Positions 41,580 to 51,225 of a stretch of DNA of 64,000 nucleotides are shown here, piece after piece. Positions within the stretch are counted from its first letter, which is position 1; every line of letters begins with the position of its first letter. This DNA is from Aquabacterium sp. (GTDB lineage: Bacteria; Pseudomonadota; Gammaproteobacteria; Burkholderiales; Burkholderiaceae_C): positions 62,001 to 126,000 of the forward strand of contig NZ_JAQSDR010000039.1 of the NCBI RefSeq assembly GCF_029946005.1, written 5' to 3'. A program made the translations under genes and the position numbers. The notes below the pieces were generated by a model. That model made no database searches, had not been told where the DNA came from, and saw only the letters and a list, made by a program, of their open reading frames with translations.

Positions 41580-43768
41580 CCGCCACCAATTCTTCCTGGC
41601 TCGCACGCCTTTTTGCCCGCGCCGAACTTCAGAAAGCCAATGACGCCGTGGAACACGCCACGGCCGAGATGAAAAAACTGGAGTCAGCTCGCAGCGACAC
41701 CGAGGCCACGCTGGCCCAGCTCAAGTCGAGGCTCGACGAGGTTGAATCCGAGCTGAAGGTGCGCACCGACATCATGAACGTCACCAGCATCGTCTCGGAG
41801 GCCGACAAAAAGGGCGACATCGTCACAGTCAACGACAAATTCGTCGAGGTGTCGAAGTACAGCCGCCAGGAGTTGATCGGGCAGCCACACAACACCACGC
41901 GCCACCCGGACATGCCCAAGGAAACGTTCAAGCAACTTTGGTCGACCATTGGGCGCGGTGAGATTTTTCGCGGCGTCATCAAGAACCGCGCCAAGGATGG
42001 CACGCCCTACTACGTGGATGCAGTGGTGGCGCCGATCCTGGGTGAAAACGGCAAGCCGATGAAGTACCTTGGCGTGCGTTACGACATCACCGAGGCTGAA
42101 ATCGAGCGCCAGAACGCGCAAGGCATCCTGGCCGCCATCGACACGTCGTACGCCTACATCGAGTTCAAGCTTGACGGCACCGTCGTGAAGGCCAACGACA
42201 ACTTTCTCAAGACCCTTGGCTACCGGCAGGACGAGGTCGTCGGCAAGCATCACCGCATGTTCGTCGAATCGCAGCAGGCCGCCGGGTCGGCCTACGCGCA
42301 GTTCTGGCGCGACCTGAACGATGGCAAGGCGCAGAACGAGGTGTTCAAACGCATCACCAAGGGCGGTGAGGAAATCTGGATCCAGGCGGTGTATGCCCCC
42401 ATCAAGGACGAAATGGGACGTGTCTTCAAGGTCGTCAAGATCGCCACCGACGTGACCGATCAAGTCAAGGCCGCGAACTTGCTCAAGCAGGCGGTTGAGC
42501 AGGCCCAGCAGGTGACCTCGGCCGCCCGCAACGGCGACCTGTCGCAGCGCATCCCGATGGAAGGCAAGTCCGGCCCGATCCAGTCGCTGTGCTCCGGCGT
42601 CAACTCGCTGATGGAAACCACCGGCGTGATCTTCTCCGATGTCGGCCGGGTATTCGGCGCATTGTCAGCTGGCGATTTGACGCAGCGCATCACCAGCGAC
42701 TATGCCGGCACCTTCGGTCAGGTCAAGGACGACGCCAACGCCACGACCGACAAGCTCGCCGCGATCATCGAGGATGTCGGTCGGGTGTTCGCCGGACTGG
42801 CCTGCGGCGACCTCGGCCAGCGCATCACCCGTGAGGCCGACGGCACCTTCGGACAGGTTAAGGACGACGCCAACATGACCTGCGAGAAGCTCGCCAGCAT
42901 CATTGAAGAAGTACGCGCCGCGGCCGACGCACTGACTGGCGCCGCCAGCCAGGTCAGTGCCACCGCGCAAAGCCTGTCGCAATCGGCCAGCGAGCAGGCA
43001 TCGTCGGTCGAAGAGACCACCGCATCGATCGACCTGATGTCGGCCTCGATTTCACAGAACAGTGACAACGCCAAGGTCACCAACGGCATGGCCACGAAGG
43101 CCAGCAAGGAAGCCGCCGATGGCGGATCGGCCGTGACGCAGACGGTCACCGCGATGAAGCAGATCGCGCAGAAGATCTCAATCGTCGACGACATCGCCTA
43201 CCAGACCAACCTGCTGGCGCTCAACGCCGCCATCGAAGCGGCTCGTGCCGGTGAGCATGGCAAGGGCTTCGCGGTCGTTGCCGCCGAAGTGCGCAAACTG
43301 GCCGAGCGCAGCCAAGAAGCCGCCAAGGAAATTGGTGACCTGGCAGGCAACAGCGTGAGCACTGCCGAGCGCGCAGGCAAGCTGCTCGACGAGATCGTGC
43401 CCTCAATCCAGAAAACCTCTGAGTTGGTGCAAGAGATTGCCGCAGCCTCAAGCGAGCAAAGTCAATCGGTGACACAGATCGGCGGCGCGATGAGCCAGTT
43501 GAGCAAGGCCACGCAGCAGAACGCGTCGGCATCCGAAGAACTGGCAGCGACCTCCGAAGAGTTGTCGGGCCAGGCCGAGCAATTGCAGCAATCGGTGGCC
43601 TTCTTCAACCTGGGCGGCGCCGAGCCGGTGCGCAATGGCAAGCAAGCCGTGGCCTCGGCCTCAGATCGGCGCACCAGCAACTCGCCGATGCGCTCGACAG
43701 TCAAAGCGAGCACATCGGCCTCCAGGGTCGCCGCTACCGGCACCAACGGCAACTTCCGTCCCTATTGA
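41576..43768 (+). CDS. Soluble Aer-type PAS-PAS-HAMP-HAMP chemoreceptor
   Basis: A 730-residue receptor without membrane helices. A coiled start is followed by an Aer-like PAS (about 65-165) whose [17 protein letters not shown] stretch matches the FAD-binding pocket of E. coli Aer. A second PAS (about 180-290), HAMP-type units (two nearly identical 45-residue repeats at about 355-444) and the MCP signalling domain follow, with tip [20 protein letters not shown] near residue 541. The Aer PAS suggests sensing of redox or energy state through FAD. No CheR-tethering pentapeptide is seen at the C-terminus. The start overlaps the cheA stop (ATGA). Confidence 0.92.
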   Translation: MTATNSSWLARLFARAELQKANDAVEHATAEMKKLESARSDTEATLAQLKSRLDEVESELKVRTDIMNVTSIVSEADKKGDIVTVNDKFVEVSKYSRQELIGQPHNTTRHPDMPKETFKQLWSTIGRGEIFRGVIKNRAKDGTPYYVDAVVAPILGENGKPMKYLGVRYDITEAEIERQNAQGILAAIDTSYAYIEFKLDGTVVKANDNFLKTLGYRQDEVVGKHHRMFVESQQAAGSAYAQFWRDLNDGKAQNEVFKRITKGGEEIWIQAVYAPIKDEMGRVFKVVKIATDVTDQVKAANLLKQAVEQAQQVTSAARNGDLSQRIPMEGKSGPIQSLCSGVNSLMETTGVIFSDVGRVFGALSAGDLTQRITSDYAGTFGQVKDDANATTDKLAAIIEDVGRVFAGLACGDLGQRITREADGTFGQVKDDANMTCEKLASIIEEVRAAADALTGAASQVSATAQSLSQSASEQASSVEETTASIDLMSASISQNSDNAKVTNGMATKASKEAADGGSAVTQTVTAMKQIAQKISIVDDIAYQTNLLALNAAIEAARAGEHGKGFAVVAAEVRKLAERSQEAAKEIGDLAGNSVSTAERAGKLLDEIVPSIQKTSELVQEIAAASSEQSQSVTQIGGAMSQLSKATQQNASASEELAATSEELSGQAEQLQQSVAFFNLGGAEPVRNGKQAVASASDRRTSNSPMRSTVKASTSASRVAATGTNGNFRPY
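42638..42907 (+). repeat. Two tandem 135-base units inside the receptor gene
   Basis: Units 42638-42772 and 42773-42907 encode closely similar 45-residue segments: both begin DVGRVF and share [18 protein letters not shown] and KLA. Coding in phase keeps the frame. They correspond to repeated HAMP-type signal-relay helices and look like an internal duplication. Confidence 0.85.
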
Positions 43769-43778
43769 GGCAAGCACC

Positions 43779-44306
43779 ATGGCAAACCACCAGAGTGTCG
43801 CCGCAGCGAGTGCCGCGGCAGCCGAAGCACCGGCCCAGTACTTGACCTTCGCACTCGGCGAGGAGGTGTTCGCGATGGACATCCGAACCGTGCGCGAGAT
43901 CATCCAATACGGGCCGATGACCGCGGTACCGCTGATGCCGGACTTCGTGCGAGGGGTCATCAACCTGCGAGGTGCGGTGGTACCGGTCATCGACCTGCAG
44001 TCGCGCTTCGGTCGGCCTCGAGCCACCGTCGACAAGAAGACTTGCATCGTGATATTCGATGCCCTGCGAGAGGGCGAGCGGGTAGAACTCGGGCTGCTGG
44101 TCGACGCGGTCAGCGAAGTCATCGACATCGCCCGTGATCAGATCGAGCCGCCGCCCAACTTCGGCAGTGCGGTGCGCCGCGACTTCATCCAGGGCATGGG
44201 CAAGGTGGGCAACCGCTTCGTCATCATCCTGGAACCCGACAAGGCCTTCGACGTCACCGAGATGGCACAACTTTGCGAAGCCTCGCAAGACTCGGTCGCA
44301 GCTTGA
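43779..44306 (+). CDS. cheW: Chemotaxis coupling protein CheW
   Basis: A 175-residue CheW domain protein. Characteristic parts are YLTFALGEEVFAMDIRTVRE at the start of the fold, VPLMPDFVRGVINLRGAVVP and VIDLQSRFG, then LGLLVDAVSEVIDI. It bridges CheA and receptors. The ATG at 43779 follows a GAGG; the frame upstream to 43635 lies in the receptor gene. The tail after FDVTEMAQL is slightly longer than in E. coli CheW. Confidence 0.94.
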   Translation: MANHQSVAAASAAAAEAPAQYLTFALGEEVFAMDIRTVREIIQYGPMTAVPLMPDFVRGVINLRGAVVPVIDLQSRFGRPRATVDKKTCIVIFDALREGERVELGLLVDAVSEVIDIARDQIEPPPNFGSAVRRDFIQGMGKVGNRFVIILEPDKAFDVTEMAQLCEASQDSVAA

Positions 44307-44357
44307 ACCCGACCAACGGTTGCGCCATCGGGGCGCCCGGCAACGAAAGCCCATGAG

Positions 44358-45170
44358 ATGGAAGCCCTGCGCGACGACACCTACCGCAAGATCGCCACGC
44401 TGATGTACGACGCCATCGGGCTGTCGTTCAGCGACAGCAAAAAACCGCTGATCTCGTCCCGGCTGGCGCCGCGCATCCAAAGGTTGGGCATGGACGGCTT
44501 CGAAGATTACTTCGCGCTGATCGCTGGCCAAACCGACGCTGGTGAGTTCCAGATGGCGGTGGACTTGTTGACCACCAACGAGACCTACTTCTTCCGCGAG
44601 CCGGCGCACTACGACCTGCTGGAAGAGGAGATCAACCGAACCCGGCCGCGCACGCTGGCGGTGTGGAGTGCGGCCGCCTCTTTTGGCGACGAGGCCTTCA
44701 GCACAGCCATGCTGCTGGCCGACATGCAGACCCAAGGGCGCATCGGCAACGAGTGGAGCATTCTGGGCACCGACATCAGTGACCGCGTACTGCGCAGCGC
44801 CACCGAGGCCATCTATCCGCAGGACCGGCTGCGCAACGTCTCGCCTGAGCGACTCAAACGCTACTGCCTGCGTGGCGATGCCGAGTCGGAGGGCATGGTT
44901 CAAATACAGAGCAAGTTACGCGAACGCGTGCGCTTCGGTCAGCTCAACCTGTGCCAGGAGATCCAAGGCCTGGGGCCCTTCGACGTGGTGTTCTTGCGCA
45001 ATGTGTTGATCTACTTCGACGTCAAAACCAAGGGCGAGGTGGTTGACCGGGTACTGACCCAGCTGCGCCCGGGGGGGCTTTTTTTCATTGGCACGGCCGA
45101 GGGCCGGGTAGCGTGCAACACGCCTCTGCAAACGGTGATCCCAGGCGCCTTTCGCAAACCGGTGGCCTGA
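44358..45170 (+). CDS. cheR: Chemotaxis protein methyltransferase CheR
   Basis: A 270-residue SAM-dependent methyltransferase that adds methyl groups to receptor glutamates. The N-terminal helical domain contains LTTNETYFFREPAHYDLL and the catalytic domain GTDISDRVLRSATEAIYP and VVFLRNVLIYFD. The SAM loop reads VWSAAASFGDEAFSTAML, where most CheR proteins have a Thr-Gly-Glu-Glu-Pro version, a mild divergence that does not obviously abolish binding. It begins 51 bases after cheW and ends one base before cheD. Confidence 0.93.
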   Translation: MEALRDDTYRKIATLMYDAIGLSFSDSKKPLISSRLAPRIQRLGMDGFEDYFALIAGQTDAGEFQMAVDLLTTNETYFFREPAHYDLLEEEINRTRPRTLAVWSAAASFGDEAFSTAMLLADMQTQGRIGNEWSILGTDISDRVLRSATEAIYPQDRLRNVSPERLKRYCLRGDAESEGMVQIQSKLRERVRFGQLNLCQEIQGLGPFDVVFLRNVLIYFDVKTKGEVVDRVLTQLRPGGLFFIGTAEGRVACNTPLQTVIPGAFRKPVA

Positions 45171-45171
45171 C

Positions 45172-45678
45172 ATGGCCATCAAGGGCGAAAGCCCCCCCGT
45201 CAATGCGTGGGCGGTGCCAGCGACGGTGCATGTGTTGCACCCCGGTGATGTGGTGCTTGCGTGCCGGGGTGACCGGCTCGATACGTTGCTGGGCTCGTGC
45301 GTGGCCATCATTCTCACCGACCCCCGGCGCACCGTGGCGGCGATGTGCCACATCGTGCACTCGGGCACCCCGACGGTGGATGTGAACGATGCCGACACCC
45401 GCCATGCCGAACCGGCCATGGCGGCGATGTTCGCGCTGCTGCGTGGCCGCGGCATCAGCGCGCACTTGTGCGAGGCCTACCTGTTCGGCGGCGGCAACAT
45501 GTTTCCGTCGCTGTTCAAACACACCCATGTCGGCGCGAAAAACGCCGATTGGGCGCTGCAAACGCTGGACGAATTGCGCATCGCGCTGGTCGGCCAAGAC
45601 ATCGGCGGTACCGCCTACCGCCGCATCACCTGGACGGTTGGTCCGCAGGCGCCACAAGTGCGCCTGGGCGAGGCTTGA
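45172..45678 (+). CDS. cheD: Chemoreceptor glutamine deamidase CheD
   Basis: A 168-residue protein with the CheD catalytic pair: Cys in LLGSCVAIILTDP and His in AAMCHIVHSG, plus AYLFGGGNMFPSLF. CheD deamidates receptor glutamines and in some species also binds CheC. No cheC is seen here. It lies between cheR and cheB, as in other clusters of this composition. Confidence 0.93.
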   Translation: MAIKGESPPVNAWAVPATVHVLHPGDVVLACRGDRLDTLLGSCVAIILTDPRRTVAAMCHIVHSGTPTVDVNDADTRHAEPAMAAMFALLRGRGISAHLCEAYLFGGGNMFPSLFKHTHVGAKNADWALQTLDELRIALVGQDIGGTAYRRITWTVGPQAPQVRLGEA

Positions 45679-45688
45679 GGAAAAAAGC

Positions 45689-46750
45689 ATGGCAATCAAG
45701 GTTTATGTGGTGGACGACTCCGCTGTGGTGCGCCAGACACTGATGCACCTGCTTCAGGGTGACCCCGAGATCGAATTGATGGGCAGCGCGCCCAACCCGC
45801 TGATCGCCGCCCCGGTGATCCGCAAGACCCGACCGGACGTGCTGCTGCTGGACATCGAGATGCCGGGCATGGATGGGCTGACCTTCCTGCGGCAGATCAT
45901 GGAGGAGTCGCCCATTCCCACCGTGATCTGCTCGACACTCACCACCACTGGCAGCCAGATCGCACTCGAGGCTCTCGCTGCCGGTGCGGTGGCCGTGGTA
46001 TCGAAGCCCCGGCTGGGTTTGAAGCAGTACCTCGAGGAGTCACGGCGCGAGCTGGTGCAGACGCTGAAAACAGCGGCTCGCTCCCGGCCTCACGCGCCCC
46101 GATCGGCCACCGCGCCCACCCAGGGTGATCGGCCTGCGGCGCCGCGCCCGGCGGTGGTCGGCCTGCACACGCTGTCGGTCAACAAGCCGGTGGTGATCGG
46201 CAGTTCAACCGGCGGCTGCCAAGCGCTGGAACTGATGCTCACCGCCTTGCCGGCCGACAGCCCGGGCATTGCCATCGTGCAGCACATGCCGGAGAAGTTC
46301 ACCGCCATGTATGCGCAACGGCTGGACGGGCTGTGCGCAGTCAACGTGCGCGAAGCACGTGACGGAGATCGCCTCGAACGCGGTGTCGTGCTCATCGCCC
46401 CGGGCGGGCGCCACATGAAGCTGCGCAAGGCGGGAGGCCAGTACTTCGCCTGCGTCGTCGATGGTCCGCCCGTGAACCGCCACACGCCGTCAGTGGACGT
46501 GCTGTTTCGCTCCGCCGCCGAGTGCGCTGGCAAAGACGTGCTGGCCATCATCCTCACCGGCATGGGTGACGACGGCGCGCGCGGCATGAAATTGCTGCAC
46601 GACGGAGGCGCCCGCACGCTCGCTCAGGACGAAGCGAGTTGCGTGGTCTTCGGCATGCCCAAGGAAGCCATCAAACTCGGCGCCGTCGACGAAGTGCTGC
46701 CACTGCAGCGCATGTCGGCAGCGGTGTTGCAGTTCGACGCTCGCGGCTGA
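45689..46750 (+). CDS. cheB: Chemotaxis response regulator and methylesterase CheB
   Basis: A 353-residue two-domain enzyme. The receiver has D55 in LLLDIEMPGMDGLTFL. After a Pro/Arg/Ala-rich linker the methylesterase domain shows the triad: Ser173 in IGSSTGGCQAL, His199 in IVQHMPEKFTAMYAQRLD and Asp295 in LTGMGDDGARGM. CheB removes methyl groups when phosphorylated by CheA. GAGGAAAAAAGC precedes the ATG at 45689. It is the last gene of the chemotaxis run. Confidence 0.95.
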   Translation: MAIKVYVVDDSAVVRQTLMHLLQGDPEIELMGSAPNPLIAAPVIRKTRPDVLLLDIEMPGMDGLTFLRQIMEESPIPTVICSTLTTTGSQIALEALAAGAVAVVSKPRLGLKQYLEESRRELVQTLKTAARSRPHAPRSATAPTQGDRPAAPRPAVVGLHTLSVNKPVVIGSSTGGCQALELMLTALPADSPGIAIVQHMPEKFTAMYAQRLDGLCAVNVREARDGDRLERGVVLIAPGGRHMKLRKAGGQYFACVVDGPPVNRHTPSVDVLFRSAAECAGKDVLAIILTGMGDDGARGMKLLHDGGARTLAQDEASCVVFGMPKEAIKLGAVDEVLPLQRMSAAVLQFDARG

Positions 46751-46831
46751 CCACGGGATCATCCAACCGCCCCCTGCGCGGAAGGGTGATTTTGCCAAGG
46801 CTATGCTGGCCCCTTGCCTGAGGAGACCCGC

Positions 46832-48223
46832 ATGACCGCCACCCGCACCGAGACCGACAGCTTCGGCCCCATCGATGTGCCCGCAGAGGCCCTGTGGGCT
46901 GCCCAGACCGCGCGCAGCCTGTACTTCTTCGCCATTGGCGAGCAACGCATGCCCCTGCCCCTGATCCATGCTCTGGCGTGGATCAAATGGGCAGCCGCGC
47001 GCACCAACCAGGATCTGGGCCTGCTGGACTCGGCCAAAGCGCAAGCCATTGCCAGCGCCGCGCAGCAAGTGGCCCTGGGACAGTTCGATGCCGAGTTTCC
47101 GCTGTCGGTGTGGCAAACCGGCTCGGGCACGCAAAGCAATATGAACGTCAATGAGGTCATCGCCAACCTGGCTTCGCAAGCCTTGGGGGGCAGCCTGGGC
47201 GACCAACGCCTGGTGCACCCCAATGACGACGTGAACCTCGGCCAGTCGTCCAACGATGTGTTCCCCACGGCCATGCACGTGGCCGTGGCCAGGGAGGCGC
47301 AGACACGCTTGTTGCCCACGCTGGAGGTCCTGCGCAGCTTGCTGGCAGAGAAAGCCACGGCGCATGCCGATGTGGTCAAGATTGGCCGCACCCATTGGCA
47401 AGACGCCACACCCGTGACCCTGGGCCAGGAGTTCGGCGGCTACCAGGCCCAGTTGGCCTTGTGCCACCAAGCCATCGATCACGCTTTGCAATCGGTGCAT
47501 GCATTGGCCATTGGCGGCACAGCCGTGGGCACTGGCTTGAACACGCACCCGGCGTTCGGAACCCGCGTGGCCGCACTGCTGGGTCAGCACCTGCAACTGC
47601 CTTTGCACCAAGCCGACAACCTGTTTGCCGCCATGGCTGGGCACGAGGCACTGGTGGCTTTTCATGGCAGCTTGCGCATGCTGGCCGTGGCCCTGACCAA
47701 AATCGCTAACGACATCCGCCTGATGGCCAGCGGCCCGCGCGCTGGCTTGGGTGAATTGCAACTGCCGGAAAACGAACCCGGCAGCTCCATCATGCCCGGC
47801 AAGGTCAACCCCACCCAAGTTGAGGCCATGACCATGGTGTGCGCTCAGGTCATGGGCCACGATGCGGCCATCGGCTTTGCAGCCAGCCAGGGCCACTTCG
47901 AACTCAATGTCTACAAGCCCCTCATCGCGTTGAACACGCTGGACAGCGTGCGATTGCTGTCTGATGCCATGAGCAGCTTTGGCCAGCACTGCGTCAAGGG
48001 CATCACCGTGAACCACGCCCGCGTAGAAGAGCTGCTGCAACGCTCGCTGATGCTGGTCACGGCGCTGGCGCCGCACATTGGCTACGACAAGGCCTCGGCC
48101 GTGGCCAAGCATGCGCAAAAGAACGGCAGCTCGCTTCGCGAAGCCGCGCTGGCACTGAATGCCGTCACCGGCGAGGAATTTGACCGCTGGGTCGATCCCG
48201 CGCAGATGCTGGGACCACGCTGA
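46832..48223 (+). CDS. fumC: Class II fumarate hydratase
   Basis: Converts fumarate and malate in the TCA cycle. The 463-residue protein shows [20 protein letters not shown] at the start, [20 protein letters not shown], the [14 protein letters not shown] region and the lyase signature [20 protein letters not shown] ribosome binding site precedes the ATG at 46832; a TTG at 46814 is in frame but less likely. It has no functional link to the preceding chemotaxis genes. Confidence 0.96.
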   Translation: MTATRTETDSFGPIDVPAEALWAAQTARSLYFFAIGEQRMPLPLIHALAWIKWAAARTNQDLGLLDSAKAQAIASAAQQVALGQFDAEFPLSVWQTGSGTQSNMNVNEVIANLASQALGGSLGDQRLVHPNDDVNLGQSSNDVFPTAMHVAVAREAQTRLLPTLEVLRSLLAEKATAHADVVKIGRTHWQDATPVTLGQEFGGYQAQLALCHQAIDHALQSVHALAIGGTAVGTGLNTHPAFGTRVAALLGQHLQLPLHQADNLFAAMAGHEALVAFHGSLRMLAVALTKIANDIRLMASGPRAGLGELQLPENEPGSSIMPGKVNPTQVEAMTMVCAQVMGHDAAIGFAASQGHFELNVYKPLIALNTLDSVRLLSDAMSSFGQHCVKGITVNHARVEELLQRSLMLVTALAPHIGYDKASAVAKHAQKNGSSLREAALALNAVTGEEFDRWVDPAQMLGPR

Positions 48224-48294
48224 AAACCGGCCGTTGAAGTCCGATAGGATGCAGGTTTCGGGGCACATCCCGCTTTACATACCAGGACTCACCC

Positions 48295-49248
48295 ATGGCC
48301 GGCAGCAGCCTCCTTGCCCTCATTGACGACATCGCCACCATCCTTGACGACGTGGCCCTACTGACCAAGGTGGCCGCCAAGAAAACCACCGGCGTGTTGG
48401 GCGATGACCTGGCCCTGAATGCCCAGCAGGTGTCCGGTGTGCAGGCCGACCGGGAGCTGCCTGTGGTCTGGGCCGTGGCCAAAGGCTCGGCGCGCAACAA
48501 GGCCATCCTGGTGCCCGCCGCGCTGGCCATCAGTGCTTTTGCGCCCTGGGCTGTGACCCCATTGCTCATGATCGGGGGCCTGTTCCTGTGCTTCGAGGGC
48601 TTTGAAAAAGTGGCCCACAAACTGATGCACAGCCATGCCGAGGACGAGGCTCACCACCAAGACTTGGTCGAAGCCCTGGCCAATCCGGCGGTCGATCTGG
48701 TCGCATATGAAAAAGACAAGATCTCGGGCGCCGTGCGCACCGATTTCATCCTGTCGGCTGAAATCATCGCCATCACCCTGGGCACCGTTGCAGGCGCCAC
48801 CTTCACCACGCAGCTGACGGTGCTGGTCGGCATTGCCATCATCATGACCGTGGGGGTCTATGGTTTGGTGGCCGGCATTGTCAAGTTGGACGACGGTGGC
48901 CTGTACCTGGCCCGCACCGCGGGTCCGGGCTCGCTGGGCCAGGTTCAGAAAAGCGTCGGCGAAGTCATCGTCAAATCGGCTCCCCATTTGATGCGCCTGC
49001 TCACCGTCGCGGGCACCATCGCCATGTTCCTGGTGGGTGGGGGCATCCTGACCCACGGCATCCCGGCCGCACACGACTGGATTCACCACCTGGCTGAAAG
49101 CGCGGGCAGCATTTCAGGCATTGGCAGCGTGCTCAAGGTGCTTACCCCAACCCTGGTAGATGCCATTGTGGGCATTGTTGCCGGTGGCGTGACTTTGGTG
49201 GCGGTCACGCTGTTTCAGCGCATCAAGGGCCAGGCCAAGTCTGCCTAG
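48295..49248 (+). CDS. DUF808 membrane protein (YedI family)
   Basis: A 317-residue inner-membrane protein of the DUF808 family. The N-terminus MAGSSLLALIDDIATILDDV and the VAAKKTTGVLGDDLALNA segment are typical. About six hydrophobic helices are visible, with a cytoplasmic part containing AHKLMHSHAEDEAHH. Function in this family is not established. It lies 71 bases after fumC. Confidence 0.88.
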   Translation: MAGSSLLALIDDIATILDDVALLTKVAAKKTTGVLGDDLALNAQQVSGVQADRELPVVWAVAKGSARNKAILVPAALAISAFAPWAVTPLLMIGGLFLCFEGFEKVAHKLMHSHAEDEAHHQDLVEALANPAVDLVAYEKDKISGAVRTDFILSAEIIAITLGTVAGATFTTQLTVLVGIAIIMTVGVYGLVAGIVKLDDGGLYLARTAGPGSLGQVQKSVGEVIVKSAPHLMRLLTVAGTIAMFLVGGGILTHGIPAAHDWIHHLAESAGSISGIGSVLKVLTPTLVDAIVGIVAGGVTLVAVTLFQRIKGQAKSA

Positions 49249-49278
49249 AATCAGACATCGCCACCAGCGCAAGGTTCT

Positions 49279-49620
49279 ATGAAGCGCACATGTCCTCTCT
49301 TGGCCGCGGTCGTCCTGGTTACCACGCTGGCCGCCTGCACCAGCCTGGAACCCAACGTCGCCATGGTGCCCATCACCGGCTATGACCTGGTCGACAAAAG
49401 CAAGATCGACACGGTCATCTATGACAAGGACTACGCTGAGTGCGCGGCCATTGCCAACCAGGACATCAACAGCATGAGCACGACGGCCAGTCGGGCCGTG
49501 GGCACCGCTGCCGAGAAGGTGTCGATGGGCATCATCGGCCGCAAAGCCGCCAATGATGCCGACCGCATGAGCGTGCTCAAGCGCTGCCTGACGGGCCGGG
49601 GCTACAACATCCTGCGCTGA
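49279..49620 (+). CDS. Small outer-membrane lipoprotein, unknown function
   Basis: A 113-residue precursor with a lipoprotein signal: a basic start, hydrophobic core and lipobox LAAC with lipidated Cys20. Ser follows the Cys, which favours the outer membrane. The mature part has two further cysteines (ECAAIANQ and KRCLTGRGYN) that could pair in the periplasm, and ends GRGYNILR. I do not recognise a named family beyond similarity to glycine-zipper-type lipoproteins. It begins 30 bases after the DUF808 gene. Confidence 0.75.
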   Translation: MKRTCPLLAAVVLVTTLAACTSLEPNVAMVPITGYDLVDKSKIDTVIYDKDYAECAAIANQDINSMSTTASRAVGTAAEKVSMGIIGRKAANDADRMSVLKRCLTGRGYNILR

Positions 49621-49641
49621 AGAACCCTGGGCCAGACTGAC

Positions 49642-50577
49642 TCACAGATCCCGCAGTTGAAGCAGCCCTGAGCGTGGGGCGAACCGATCGATGGCCGTGA
49701 GTTGCTCGATCTCGATGCGCGCCGCACGCCGACCATAGACCGAGGCCTTGAGCCAGGTGCACTCGGCCTCCAGCAGCTCGGCATCGTTGGCGCTGGTGTG
49801 CCAAACCTTGCGCTCGGCGTCCCAGCGATAGCCACGCGCCTTCAAGGCGTCTTTCGAATCAAACGGCGAGCCGGTGGCCATCACCTTGTAGCTGGTGGTT
49901 TGGCCGGCGTTCAGCAGGGCTTTCAACCCAGAGTGGCCTGATTTTGGCAAGGGCTGGCTCAGCACCGCCAGCAAGGCATGGCAGTCCATCTCGGCCCGGT
50001 GGGCGTCGTAAAACAAGCCCAGTTCGGCCGCCAGAAATTCCAGCTTGGCGGAACCGCGGCCCTCTTCGCTCCAGTCAATCTCAGCCAGGGAGCAGGCCCA
50101 GGGCAGTGCCGCGAAAGCAGGCAGGCGGCCTTCCACGAAGGCGCGGTCAAAACGGGCATTGTGCGCAATGACCAGCGACACACCTTCCAGCAAGGTGGCA
50201 ATGCGCGCTTCGTTCAAGCGCTGGCCACGGACCATCTCATCGGTGATGCCGGTGACGCGCAGGGCGGCTTCGGGAATGGGCATGCCGGGGTCTTCCAGCT
50301 CGTCGTAGACCTCCAGTATGCGGATGGGCAGGCCGGCCTCCAGGTCCACTTCCACCAGCAGCAGGGCCAATTCGATGATCTTGTCCTTGCGCCAGTCCAG
50401 GCCCGTGGTTTCGGTGTCCAGGATCAGCACCTTGGCCTTGGCACCCGTGGCCTTGTGGCCGAAGGTTTTGCGCGGCACCAGACGGCGCAGCACACGGTAG
50501 TCGGGATGCGCTTCCAGCACCTTGGCCAGGGCTTCGGGGGTGTCGAAGGAGGGATCGAGCAAAGCGGTGTCGTTCAT
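49642..50577 (-). CDS. DnaQ-like 3'-5' exonuclease with a C-terminal extra domain
   Basis: A 311-residue DEDDh exonuclease. The active-site residues are visible in VLILDTETTGLDW, IAHNARFDRAFVEGRLP and DAHRAEMDCHALL (His-x4-Asp). It is too short and differently built for the polymerase III epsilon subunit. Residues about 225-311 form an additional domain with SPFDSKDALKARGYRWDAER and KVWHTSAND, a sequence type also seen attached to other nucleases. The gene starts two bases after the yfbR stop. Confidence 0.85.
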   Translation of the reverse strand: MNDTALLDPSFDTPEALAKVLEAHPDYRVLRRLVPRKTFGHKATGAKAKVLILDTETTGLDWRKDKIIELALLLVEVDLEAGLPIRILEVYDELEDPGMPIPEAALRVTGITDEMVRGQRLNEARIATLLEGVSLVIAHNARFDRAFVEGRLPAFAALPWACSLAEIDWSEEGRGSAKLEFLAAELGLFYDAHRAEMDCHALLAVLSQPLPKSGHSGLKALLNAGQTTSYKVMATGSPFDSKDALKARGYRWDAERKVWHTSANDAELLEAECTWLKASVYGRRAARIEIEQLTAIDRFAPRSGLLQLRDL

Positions 50578-50579
50578 GG

Positions 50580-51173
50580 TCAGTCGCCACGCATCAGGGA
50601 GTCGAGCGTTAGCTCAAAGGCCGGGCCGAAGTGGTCCAGGAAGTAACGCACCTCGGGGATCATGTGCTGGTCGATCTTGCCCTTGATCTGCTGAGCGGCC
50701 TGCTCGAACTCGGTGTTGCCGTAGCGCAGTTCGGCCCGGCACTTCAACCAAGCGGCGAGGCGGTCGGCGGCCTTGACCAGTTGGGCATGGTCGGCAGGCC
50801 ATTGCTCGTGGTCCAAGACCTCGCGCAGCGCGGGCTGGATGGCCGCTGGCAGCAGGGCCAGCATTTCCTGGCTGACTTCGTGCTCCAGATGGGACGTGGC
50901 CTGGCGCATGGCCGGCGAATACTTCACTGGGGTCGGCAGATCGCCCGTGATGGCTTCGGTCGCGTCGTGGAACAAGGCGCGCGCGGCGACCGCGTTGGGG
51001 TCCACCGGCACGCCCAGCACATCGCGGCGAATCACCGCCAGAGCATGGGCCAGCACGGCCACTTCCCAACTGTGCTGGGCCACATCTTCTTCGACGGCGT
51101 TGCGCATCAAGCCCCAGCGCTTGATGAAACGCAGGCGGGCCAGGTGGGCGTAAAAGGGGCTGGTGTTCGACAT
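50580..51173 (-). CDS. yfbR: 5'-deoxynucleotidase YfbR (HD domain)
   Basis: A 197-residue HD-domain phosphohydrolase that removes phosphate from dNMPs. It aligns by eye with E. coli YfbR over nearly the full length: FYAHLARLRFIKRWGLMRN, DVAQHSWEVAVLAHALAVI (His), ARALFHDATEAITGDLPTPV (His-Asp) and a distal Asp in LVKAADRLAAWLKC. The ATG at 51173 is preferred because upstream residues have no counterpart. It leads the two-gene run with the exonuclease. Confidence 0.92.
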   Translation of the reverse strand: MSNTSPFYAHLARLRFIKRWGLMRNAVEEDVAQHSWEVAVLAHALAVIRRDVLGVPVDPNAVAARALFHDATEAITGDLPTPVKYSPAMRQATSHLEHEVSQEMLALLPAAIQPALREVLDHEQWPADHAQLVKAADRLAAWLKCRAELRYGNTEFEQAAQQIKGKIDQHMIPEVRYFLDHFGPAFELTLDSLMRGD

Positions 51174-51225
51174 GCGGGGAATATATCGCCAATGTCCTGT
51201 CGCGCCTTTGCGGCACACTGAGACC

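Noticed and set aside
48217-48243. A second sigma-28-like site (TGAA-N15-TCCGATAG) before the DUF808 gene
   Set aside because: Mismatches in both elements and overlap with the fumC stop codon; probably chance.
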